A stretch of 64,000 nucleotides of DNA from Pleurodeles waltl (Eukaryota > Chordata > Amphibia > Caudata > Salamandridae), in contig NC_090439.1 of the NCBI RefSeq assembly GCF_031143425.1, positions 637,795,465 through 637,859,464 on the forward strand, written 5' to 3'. Below the pieces are notes generated by a model, which did no database searches, was not told where the DNA came from, and worked only from the letters and a program-made list of their open reading frames with translations. Below, piece by piece: positions 47,381 to 57,734 of the stretch. The translations under genes were made by a program, and so were the position numbers. How positions within the stretch are numbered: the stretch's first letter is position 1; each line of letters begins with the position of its first letter.

Positions 47381-48335
47381 CATTGGTTGCCCCTTGTCCT
47401 GCTTCTCCTTTACCCCCTCCTTCCGCCCATTTACTATTTCTTGACATGTTTTCATTGTTAATTGACTTCCACAGCATTATCCTCCAATGGCGCAGCCAAC
47501 ACCTGGAAAACAGAACCGGGAGCTCCAGGCCTGTTGTTCCCAACATAAGCTTATCCAAGTCTCATGGGAGTTTCAAGGCTACTCCTGTCATCAGTGATCT
47601 TCATCCTGTGGAAAGAGCCTCTGGGAGGACTGATGACTGATAATGATGTCAAGATCCACTAATATGTTGTTGACAGGCAACTTTGTCTATAAGTCTCATA
47701 TTTCCACCATATCTATTTTTTGAAGAGCACATGCCTGGATGTCCAAGACCTATAGGAAGCTGAGATCTGTCTCTGATTTTTAGGTCGAGCAAGCAAGTGC
47801 TTTGACCTGTTGTAAGTATTGTGGGCTTTTAAACATGCCCACCACACGTCCATCACACTCACTCGTTTGTGAGCTTGCCTTGTCCCTCCTTGGGCGGTTT
47901 TGTTACCGCCTTGTAGACTGTCCCTGTTACATGGATAATTGCACGGTCGGCAATGTGTTTGACTGCAGGCAAACTTCTTTTTCTTTTTGTGTCTCTCCTT
48001 CGCAGTTATGCTCATGGCGGCCATGGCACTTTGAATCGGCTCACTTATGTCAACTGTTTTACTTTTCATTTTAATTTTAAGTGGCAAGAGAAGTCTTGTT
48101 AGGAATTTACAAAGCTAATATCTCTAGCTCGAGCAAATGCGAGACCCATTGCATTGCAAAAGCTTGCTTCCTATTCCTGTCCTCCTCCTTTTTTCAAGAC
48201 TACTTCTTAGAAACTCCCATTCTTGTACAGCTCTATGTTGCTTTGTATGAAAGTTCATTTTATGTGCACCACATACACATATACTTACCTGTTCCAGGGA
48301 AAACAGTAAGGTCTAATGCAGGTACTTTCTGAGAT
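47381..48335. other. No recognisable gene
   Basis: Noncoding; the longest frames look random. Confidence 0.45.
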
Positions 48336-48640
48336 GTTATTGTATTGTGATTTGTAAAACGCGTAGCTGCCCTAACGGATTTCCCAGTGCTTACATAACA
48401 GATCAAAGCACACCGACAGAATTAGAATAACCAGGCCTTCAACTGCTTGCAGAACCTCTCAGAGTAGGTACAGAGCCTTAGAGGGGGAGGCGAGAGTTCC
48501 AGTGTTTAGGGCCAAGATATGTAAAAGAGCACCCTCCTTTTCTAGTCAAATCGACTTGTGGAATCACTGCTAAGTTCTGGTTACTGCACCGCAGGGGCTG
48601 TGGGGGCCTTAATTACGCCACTGAAATGGGGCCACATAGA
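48336..48640. repeat. Possible LINE/SINE tail remnant, probably minus strand
   Basis: TTGTATTGTGATTTGTAAAACGCGTAGC resembles the reverse-complement L2/SINE tail pattern (ATTTGTATAGCGC). Weak evidence. TTACGCCACTG at about 48610 resembles a hAT MITE end, but no partner end was found. Confidence 0.25.
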
Positions 48641-49956
48641 GATTAAACAATGTGGGGATCGATGCTGAGCCCTGATATACTCAGGAATGGCAGGGTGCAA
48701 AAATACCACTTGTCATTGGTCCTTCAAAAACCAGGAAGTAAACTCACTTTCTCACATTCAGGATTCCTGGAAATGCAGGAGCACAGTGGTGTACAAGACA
48801 GTGACATCAAGAAGAAAGAGAACAGCTAGTTCTCTGTTGTCCACAGAACAACAAATGTTTTCCAAAAAGGCGACCAAGCTGAGATGAGGTCTGAAGTCTG
48901 TTTCTGAGCCATCAAAAAAATACTTTCCTCCATAAAAGTCAAAAGCTGAATTTTAATTGCAAAATCAGCAATTTTGGAAACGAAAAAAAGAGTGAAATGG
49001 GGCAGCAAGTAGACTGTGTCAGTGGATCCACGTTAGGCTTCTCCAAAAGATGTAATATTATAGTCCAATGGTCTCAACACATGTTATTACCACCCCCTCG
49101 CGTAAAATAATTTCATCTGGTACAACAAAATGACAAACATGTTTAGTTGCGTTTATTCTGTAAAATTTTAAATACTGCAAATAAAGGGAAGAATTGCGGT
49201 CATACAATGGACCCATCTGTTCACAAATATAGGCAAACCTCGCAGTGCTTTTCAATTTACCACAATTGATATGTGCACTGTAAATCCAAGCAAGGAAGAC
49301 AACAATTAAAGTGGAGTCATTGGGTAGAGGGGCAATATTAAAGAATAGTCCAAATCCTATGTTCTCTTGTTACTTGTACATTACAATAAATTCCATATGT
49401 GAAATTTAAAATTCCTTGTAAGCAAGGAGCCCACTTGTGTGAGGGTTTTAGAGGGTATGCAAGAAAGATTGATACTAATTATCATACCCAGCTGCGCACT
49501 GGCCTAGTGTCATGTATTACCCCTTCAGGCAGTCCTAGCTTTGTAGCAAACTGCACTTCGTACGCTGGTATTTTTAAGCCCATATTTACACTGTGTTACA
49601 ATAATGTCACTAAGTGCCCATTAAAGTGTGGCTTTCGCATTTTTTTCAGCCTGATGCTTGTCTGCGTTTTTCAGGTGCAGATTAGGTGCTCCTCTTTGGT
49701 AGAGTCTTGTGCCAACTTGACATCCAACCGCACCTCAACCCACATTTTAAAAATCCGTGCTATAGCATGTTTCCAGGATGGTGGCACTTCACTAGCTGAA
49801 AGTCAAAGATTGCAGATTTCTAAATGAGGTTTTTGATGTGGCCACAACCATTGTTTTCCTGATGATATACTTCAAACATGGGTCCAAACCTGGCTGTCTG
49901 GGAATGTCTTTTTCGACAGTCAGCATGTGTTTGAGTATCTGTGCTGAAATTAACTA
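48641..49956. other. About 1.3 kb without recognisable gene
   Basis: Noncoding; a 142-codon frame at 49399-49827 has no recognisable motif and composition like its surroundings. Confidence 0.45.
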
Positions 49957-51470
49957 TCAAGCAATCAATTAATCAGCATTTTTATAGCGCAGCTCTATTA
50001 CCCCTGGGGGTCTCTGGATGCTGAGGTTAAGAAGGTCTCAGGTAAAGAGCCAGGTTCTGAGTCTCCTTCTGAAGTCCGCTAAGGAGGGTGATGTTCATAT
50101 GTGGAGGGGCAGGTCATTCCAGATCTTGGTGGAGATGTAGGAGAAGGAACGACCAGCACTGCGAATGCGCCGAATACTGGGGTATGTGTAAGGGCCAGGG
50201 AGGTAGAGCGCATGTGCCTGGCGGATTGATGGAAGTTCACGCTGTGGTTGATGTATGCCAGTCCCTGGTCATGTAAGGCTTTGTAGGCGTGTGTGAGAAT
50301 CTTGAACTGGCATCTCTTCTGGATGGAGAGCCAGTGGAGGTGCCTGAGGTGGGGGTGATATGAGTTCATTTGGGAAGGAAAGGATGAGTCGGGTTGCTGC
50401 ATTCTGTATGGTTTGGAGTCCCTTGAGGAGTTGAGTGGAGATGCTGGAATAGAGCGTATTGCCGTAGGCTAGCCGGCTGGTGATGAGGGATGGGGTGACA
50501 CTCTTTCTGGTGCTGATGGAGATCCATCTGAAGATTCTACAATGCACGTGGAGTGTGGGGAAGCGACTGCATTGATTTGATGCTTTATGGTCAATTTGCT
50601 GTTAAGGATGATGCAAAGATTGACAGTCTGTTGGTGTGGAAGTGGGTCCAAACTCAGAGAGTCACCAGCTGTTGTCCTATAATGATGTGTTTTTTTCTGA
50701 AAATCATCACTTCGTTCTTGTCCAAGTTGAGCTTAAGGCAGTTGGTTCTCATCCAGTCGGCGGCACTGGTCATGGTGTTGCGGGAATTTGTACTAGTGCT
50801 GGAGGGGGTTTGGTGAACGAGAAGATGAGTTGTGTGTCGTCTGCGTAGGATATGATGTTGTGTCTGTGGCATTTGACAATTTGGGCGAGGGGACTCATCT
50901 AAGTGTTGAACAGGGTGAGGCTGAGGGACGATCTTTGGGGTACATCACAGATTATGCTCTTTGGTCCCGAGGTGAAGGGTGGAAGGTGGTTTCCCTGCAT
51001 TCGTCCCGTAAGGAAGGAGGGGATCCACTTGAGGGCATTCCCCTGGACACCGATGCTGTTGAGTCTGCTGACGAGGGTGTGGTGGGATATGGTGTCAAAT
51101 GCCGCTGATATGTCGAGCAGGATCAGCGCTGCTGTCTCTCCACATTTGAGGAGGGATCTGATGTCATCGGTGGCCGTGATCAAGGCAGTCTCCATGCTGT
51201 GTTTGGCGTGGAAACTGGCTTAAGAGGTATTCAACAAGGTGTTTTTCTCCAGGTGTCCGTGAGCTGGTGGTAGATCGCCCTCTCAAGGACTTTGGAGGGG
51301 TACAGGAGTTGAAAGATGGGGCGGTAATTTTTGAGTTTGCTGAGGTTGGTGGAGGTTTTTTTCATGAGGAATCTGACTCAGCGTGTTTCCATCTGTCAGG
51401 GAAGGTCACCGTGGTGATGGAGATGTTGAGGATGTGGGTAAGTTCCATAACAGCTGAGTTCTTACTATAG
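49957..51470 (-). pseudogene. L2/CR1-type LINE, 5'-truncated, reverse transcriptase
   Basis: Read on the minus strand, in a few frames: FPDRWKHAESDSS (about 51400), KVLERAIYHQLTDT-like (about 51275), METALITATDDIRSLLKCGE then LILLDISAAFDTISHHTL (about 51195-51085, first catalytic Asp), SIICDVPQRSSLS (about 50945), the YADD box around 50845 (TCCTACGCAGACGAC), DWMRTNCLKLNLDKNEVMIF (about 50745), SLITSRLAYGNTLY and LHWLSIQKRCQFKILTHAYK (about 50340). The 3' end at about 49960 has the short AATCAATTAATCAGC-type tail. Motif order and spacing are those of L2. Frame breaks show it is inactive. Confidence 0.88.
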
Positions 51471-52242
51471 TGAGTGTGTCGTAGTCGTAGTCTTTGCTTC
51501 CTGGCTCTGTCTCAATTCTAAATAGTTTGTGTTTCCTTGAGTTGCCATATTTGTCAGAAGCAAAAGACACATAGAAATAGGATTTGTCATGCTCCACAAA
51601 GGGAAGAATTTTCTCACACATATTAAGGCTATATTAACTGTGTTTATGGGGTAATTGGAGGGGTTTGTTTTCTCTGTATGTTGAAGGACAGTGATGTTTT
51701 GACCACCAACTGCTTTGGTCTTTGTTCTTGCAGCTCATATTTTGTGGTCCATATGGGATTCTGAAATTGTAACGATGCTCAGCCTTTACATATGGAAAGA
51801 TTTTTTTGACTCTACCTGCCTCTTTGATATTTTATCATTTGAGAATGGTAGAATCAAAACATGTTAAAAATCAAACAGCTGCCTTTCTGGTGAGGATGCA
51901 AATCGGCAAATCAGAATTTGCCAAAACACTGGTGTAACCACTTTGCTTCCAGTATTTTGGTTGATTTGCCAGACACAAAACACAAAATGAGCTGGATTCT
52001 GCTAAATGTATTAAGTGATGTTAGATGAGACTTAAGGTATGCATAGTGGTCAGCTTAATATACTTGACACTTATTATTTGAAATATTTTCTATAGGGCTG
52101 ACAGCCTTGAAAGGCCTGGCAGTGATCTACAAACAATTAAAAGTTACATTTTCCTAACAGTTAAAGAAGATAGATAATAAAATAAAAAATATATAATGAG
52201 CTAACCTAACACTAACAAAAAGGCAGCGTTCTACGAAAAAAG
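51471..52242. other. No recognisable gene
   Basis: AT-rich noncoding sequence. Confidence 0.5.
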
Positions 52243-52403
52243 TAGGGCCCATATTTATACTTTTTTAGCGCCGCATTTGCGTCATTTTTTGACGTAAAAG
52301 CAGCGCAAATGTACAGAATGCAATTGTATTTTGTAAATTTGCACTGATTTTGCGTCAAAAAACGACGCAAATGCGGCGCTAAAAAAGTATAAATATGGGC
52401 CTA
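52243..52403. mobile_element. 161-bp mariner-type MITE with about 58-bp terminal inverted repeats
   Basis: TA on both sides. The left arm starts GGGCCCATATTTATAC and the right arm, reverse complemented, GGCCCATATTTATAC. The arms continue to match through TTTTTTAGCGCCGC and TTTTTTGACG with only a few differences. Almost the whole element is one inverted repeat. No coding capacity. Confidence 0.88.
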
Positions 52404-53159
52404 AATGTCCAAGAGTTTAAACAGGGTTCTCACCAGAGCGACGAAGACTTTTCTAAATGATCCAGGAGCAACATTGTTTTCAGTTTATTTTGAAAAGATT
52501 GTATAATCTCTTCTAACTTCAATAAAACCTAAAATGCTTTTCAAACAATCCCTATACATACACGGAGTATCCAGATATATGATATAGCTGTTATAGTTCT
52601 CCAGCCTCCACTTATATTTTTTAATTTTTCAGTGAATGAATATGGATCCTCAAATGAATATTGTTCAAGGTGGTGACCTTCGTCTTGAATCTGGCCAGAC
52701 CCACAAACAAATGAAGGCTTCTAAGAACTAAGGTCTTATCATATGATCATAGTACAAGCCATTGGGAAACATTCTGTCAACAGCATCCCTTGAGACCTGA
52801 AGAAGGCAAGTGGGCTGGAGAGATTTTCAGGACAGTGAGCACTGCTTCCCAAGGATACAAATGAAATAAAGCCATGGCCTGTACCTGCGTCTAGAAGCCA
52901 GTCAGAGGTTTCAAACGACATTTTCTTAAAATGGAATAAACAGAAATTAGCACATTTCAAAACATCCGTTCTGTGGACTGGAAGTGAGGAGCCGATCCAA
53001 TGTGAAGCCCAAAGATTTATCTACTAGAGCTACTGTGGGGGTGCAGTTGAACTCATCCACTCAGTGCTGTACAGGGAGTGTACACATTCTGACATGCATT
53101 CAAAGAAGTTCAGCCGTTGCTTGATTCCGTTTTAAGCAGTGACAGACGATCAGCGTCTC
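52404..53159. other. No recognisable gene
   Basis: Noncoding sequence between two MITEs. Confidence 0.5.
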
Positions 53160-53253
53160 CGGTGGCGTAACGAAACTTTAAGCCCCCCCCCCCCCTCCCC
53201 GCACAGTACACAGAGGGGCCCCCTGGAACTGGAGGTCCCCCGCACCGCCACTG
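53160..53253. mobile_element. 94-bp hAT-type MITE with perfect 8-bp target duplication
   Basis: The left end CGGTGGCGTAAC and right end CACCGCCACTG form short inverted repeats of the CAGTGGCGTAAC class. Both flanks are AGCGTCTC (53152-53159 and 53254-53261). The inside is C-rich with a long C run at about 53183. Confidence 0.8.
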
Positions 53254-53910
53254 AGCGTCTCCTTGGAGTCAAGGCAGCACCTTGGGGTTGTAAGATTAGC
53301 AAAGCACTGAGTAGCATCAACAAACTGGTGTACGGAGAGTCCCAGCCTTTTTTCAAACGTAAACTTTAAAAACATGAGCGGAAAGAAGAATCTTTGTGGC
53401 ACACTGAGAAGGGACGCAGCAGATTTTGATTACAAGTATCACAGCCTCACTAACTTTGGCTAGTTTGAAGGTAAGTACAGAAGACCACTCAGAGCAGTGC
53501 GATCAAAACTCTTCCGATCCCTCATGATATTAGCGAGAAGCTACTGTTTATTTCTTCAAAAGATGCAGAAATGCCCAGACGCACAGGCCAACAGGTAGCC
53601 CGCCACCAAGTATGGCCAGTGAGTTAATAATAAATAATTACTCAGCACTACAAGGTCTCTTTAGGAGTGGTGTGACATAACCCAATCAAAGACATTCTGA
53701 GCGCCAGCCTTAAATTAAAGACGCAATAACCAGTTGTTGATTACTTCTATGTGTACCAGGCAGACTGCCAGTACATAATATTTTATTCTGTTCCATAACA
53801 TGCATTAAAACATTGGAATGTTGAGAGCTTATTGAAGACAATGGGGTAGCTGAGGGTCAGTAACACCTGTATAGGGGTTACGCTGTAAAATTGAAATGTT
53901 TAAGTTATAA
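53254..53910. other. No recognisable gene
   Basis: Noncoding sequence. Confidence 0.5.
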
Positions 53911-53914
53911 CATT

Positions 53915-55365
53915 TGTTGAAGCAGATATGCTAATTAAGAAAATTATTAATGATATATATGTGTTTACTGATGAAAAATACGTAGACAATTTAATCATAC
54001 AGAAAATAATGTGCACATTTGAAAATGTGCCCTCGGGGTGTGATCACCATGTGTACTAATAGAACTGAAACTGTATGAAATAATGAAAATATATGAGAAA
54101 AATGTAATGATATGTTATAATGAGATGTATAACCTATGTTCTGCATTAATTTGTAGTGCTAAGTTAGGTCAACTAAATGCCTAGTTTTCGTGGGCCTCAC
54201 ACACACGAAGAGCTGAATTACTGAACGCTTTACAAAGGACTGGAGGCATGCAATGACCCTGTCCCGCTCGATGTAAAAGTTGCTCAGCTAGAATTTTCTG
54301 CAATGTACCGGCAGACAGGAGATGATGAAGACAATTTGTTTCAATTATGTGTAGAGCAGGCTAAAAGTACTTTCCCAGGACTTGAACAATAGAAGCACTG
54401 ACTGAAGAGGAACATGCAACAATTTCGATACCTGAAGAGCTGGATGATGAGGACATCATATGGAGAACAAATCCACGTCTTGAGAATGAACTGATATGGA
54501 AATTAGTAGATTTGGTAAACAAAAACTATAGGTTAAAGTTATATCTGCTGACTGATTGACCAATTAGAAATTAGGGGGATGGACTGGGAGACCCTAATAA
54601 AAAGTCATGACAAGGGGCTAAAATTTCATATGATGTGGGGAGATGCGAGGGGAGAATTGATGACATCAGAGACTCTGTCCGAGCTGCTGTCGTTGGGCTC
54701 ATAATCTGTGAGCCTGATCCGTAGCTGACTAATTGATGACCTGAAGACGAAGACTGACTGGTTGCTGATCCATCTTGGATAGGTAGCTATGAAAATGTGA
54801 CTGACAATTGTATGCCTTTTCTTCTGGGTACCAACTGCGCTGATTATTGAAATTCTTACTTAGATAGATTTTTCAAAATTAATGTTTTCTCTGAAAGGTT
54901 TTTTGCATGAAGTCCCAAATGCTGATTCTAAACTTGGTTAGGTAGGCTGATAAGGGTGACGTTGACAGTGACAATTGACTGACGAACTCAATTGCTGAAC
55001 TTTGCTATTAATGCTGGTATTCTTAGCTTATGGAATTGCATTTTCGCATAAGTTTCCTTCAAGTGATGATGTTTTCTATTAATGAATTAATAAAGAAGTG
55101 GTTTTGAATAAAGATTTAACTAATAGAGATGCTTTAGAGTTGTAATCAATAGGGAAATAAAAATTGTTAACTCCTTTCCGAGTTGTGGTTATTCATGAGT
55201 AGATTATTTTAAGCTGTTTTCTTATAAAATGTTTCTTGATTATTGATGTTGATTATTGGTTCAGTAGTCACTGCATGCCTAGGAAACTCCATGCGATTCA
55301 AAAGGTTCATCGACCTATACGCGTCCACTTGTAAGTTTACTTACTAAAGACCTGGCGCGCTAGCA
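53915..55365 (+). mobile_element. Solo LTR, TG(Y)TGAAG type, copy 2 (target duplication CATT)
   Basis: Starts TGTTGAAGCAGATATGC and ends GCGCTAGCA, giving TG...CA. CATT flanks it at 53911-53914 and 55366-55369. It is similar along its length to 38849-40382, and the reverse complement of 60871-62483 is a third copy. No coding region. Confidence 0.82.
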
Positions 55366-55740
55366 CATTCTAACTTCAGAAGGTGGAATGTTCTAATAGT
55401 TGTACAGCCCTTCTGGCTCAGCTATACCTGTTTTAAAGGCCCCCTTCCTTGTTATAGCCCCCTGCCGGTGGTTTGAGCCTGTAGCTCAATTTCAGGACCT
55501 TTAACAAGTGGCATAATCCTCAGTGGTGGCCGATAAGCTTATATTAGAACATTGCGTGGTATAGGCCTTCATTTCCAACATTCTTTCTGTTCTTCACTTT
55601 TTAATACAGAACATTCCAACCTCAGTAGATGGAATATTCTAATACTGTTAAAGACCTTCTGTCGTGGGCTATGCCATTCATTACAGGCTGTGCCTGAGGT
55701 TCAGGCCTTGAACTTGGGATCTGGGCCCTTAACAATCGTA
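55366..55740. repeat. Two copies of a roughly 120-140 bp repeat
   Basis: 55366-55505 and 55612-55730 share the order CATTCNAACNTCAG, GATGGAAT or GGTGGAATGTTCTAAT, CCTTCTG, GGCTATGCC-like and TTCAGGCCTT(G/T)AAC blocks. Each copy has an internal ATTC...GAAT inverted element. Family not recognised. Confidence 0.5.
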
Positions 55741-55796
55741 TCGTTCTTGGCAACGGACTGTAATGCTACAATGTAAATTATTTCCACATCAAGGTA

Positions 55797-56080
55797 AATG
55801 CACTCTGTATCAATCAATCAAGGATTTATAGAGCACACTAATCACCCGTTAGGGTATAAAACCAGTCCAGTTGCATCTGGCACAAACTTGCACATGAATC
55901 CCTTCGGCATTCATCATACAGGGCTCACTAGAATGCTGGACACTCCATATGTGTGCAAATGCCCAACTATGCACTGTGCCGAATATACATGCTTGATTTG
56001 TGCTGCACTCTGTTGCATTGAGGGCTTCCATTATTGATCTTGGGCGAGGACCAAAGGGTCCTCCCAAATGGAATTATTCC
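55797..56080 (-). repeat. Possible L2/SINE-type remnant, minus strand
   Basis: TATCAATCAATCAAGGATTTATAG at 55807 resembles the inverted short-tail end (ATAAAnnnTTGATTGATTG) of L2-like LINEs. The remainder to about 56080 has no recognised motif. Confidence 0.35.
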
Positions 56081-56479
56081 TTAATTACCCACACTCCAAG
56101 TATGCTGCAGTCTCTGACAGCGCCCCCTCTTTGTAGAAGGGCCTTCAGGCTCAGTTGAACTCATGTAGCATTAAGCCTCCCTCCCTTCTACATTTCACTC
56201 TCAAATGTAGGTTCAAAGTCACAGTTGTATTTTGCATAATATCAAACTAGGGAATGCAGGACCTCCCCCGTACACATCAAATTGATGGTGAACATTTAAA
56301 CTCAAAGCATTGGGCTCACACAACCGGCATTGTATCCTATTCTGAAACGCATGAACAGACTCGATTAAAAAGAACAGCATCAACAACTTTTGCTTTTTGT
56401 TTGCACTTGGTCATTTTCTTTATGGTCTAGAATGTCAGTGTGGTCCAGTGTTCCATACTAATAATGCAAATAACCCTCC
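56081..56479. other. No recognisable gene
   Basis: Noncoding sequence up to the provirus. Confidence 0.5.
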
Positions 56480-56696
56480 TGTGATATAGCAGTAATTATA
56501 GCTTTAAGGTGTTAGACTGTATTAGGATTCTATGTGTTGACATGGGGAGCTTGTTCAGGGATCTAGAGTGTGCATCCTGTGAAAGGAGCAGTTGGAAGGT
56601 GGAGAAGGAGATGTGACGTTTCCCTTTCCTGGACTGAACTTGAAGAAAATAAGGTGAAAACTTCATCATCTATCCATGATGACCATCTTTTTTACA
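56480..56696 (+). repeat. 5' LTR of the gypsy element
   Basis: Starts TGTGATATAG and ends TTTTACA. About four-fifths identical by eye to the 3' LTR, implying an old insertion. Confidence 0.82.
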
Positions 56697-56779
56697 TTAG
56701 TGATGTACAAAAAAGTATGGTAAAGATAGAATGGTGGATGACCAAAAGAAAAGAAATCTAAGAATTTTTTTTACGTTAT

Positions 56780-57547
56780 TGTGCACAAGTATCGGAGCGC
56801 CGGCATCGCCGTAGCCCGCGTTTCTGCACGTCTTCTCTCGCGGGGCGGCCCGGCAATGACATTTCGTGCTCCCGTTTGTACCGCTTTTCCAGCCTGCCTA
56901 CCTGATACACCTTTCCTTCCTTACCTGGTAGAAATCCTCTTCTTTCTTCCTTTTCCTTCTTCTTGTCTTCCACTTTTACCTCTTACCTGGTTCTGGTGTC
57001 CATGTTGTCTTCTTCTTGGTGTTCGTTTTCCCAGCATGCCTTTTTTCTTTTTCCTTTTATACTGCTACTTTTTCCCTATTCTTTCCTATGCGGCCTTCCC
57101 AATCCAAGATGGTGTCGCTCTTTCTTCCTGTTTGTCACTTCCTGTCTCCTGGTATATAAGCCTTTCAGTTCTGGTCTTCTTTGCATTGCAAACACTTCTG
57201 CTTGGTGGTAATCCTTGTTCCTGTTTCTTCGTGTTTTTCTCCAGTTCCTGTTGCTCTTGGCAAGGGATTATTCCATTTATTCCTTTATTCTTTTTTCCTC
57301 TTTTTCAGGAGTTCCTGTGTAGAGGTTATTCCCACATTTTGTTTTTTTTGCTCTGGGACTCCTTCTGGAGGGTACGGTCTGCTTAGGAGTTTCCTGTCAA
57401 GCAGCATTGTGGCTACTATAAAGGGTCGCCCTTATCTTGGTCAGTCCAGAACCAGCAGAAGACCGGGTGTTCCTTCAAGTTCTTCAGCCAACGGTGGGAA
57501 GCGACGTGCAGACAGTGACACAATGGGCTAGTGACAAAACTTGCACA
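56780..57547. repeat. Pyrimidine-rich block with TATA box inside the gypsy leader
   Basis: Starts with a CpG-rich patch (56790-56870), then about 500 bp strongly biased to C and T, a TATATAAG box at 57153-57160 and AC-rich sequence to about 57547. The ends TGTGCACAAG and CTTGCACA are roughly inverted and of TG...CA form, so it may be an inserted solo LTR of another family, but no target duplication is seen. The hydrophobic 201-codon frame across it is a by-product of the T-rich composition. Confidence 0.4.
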
Positions 57548-57734
57548 GCATGGACAGCCAAGTGTAAAGTGTTGGATGATTTGACATTTTGGAAAATATT
57601 GCAGGTCTCAAGATAAGATAAAAAAAGTGGAAGAAGTGAATGTGGAAGATGACTACGAAGACGAGGATTTGTTTTCTGGAGAAATAGTTTCTTGAATAGG
57701 AGATCAAAACAAAAATAATCCCATGAATACGATG

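Noticed and set aside
47107..47640. 177-codon frame as a possible novel gene
   Set aside because: Part of it overlaps a LINE RT-like motif in another frame, and the rest looks random with no splice or domain support.
56781..57386. 201-codon hydrophobic frame resembling a multi-pass membrane protein
   Set aside because: The hydrophobicity follows from T-rich codons in a pyrimidine-rich tract; no relatives or regular segment spacing.
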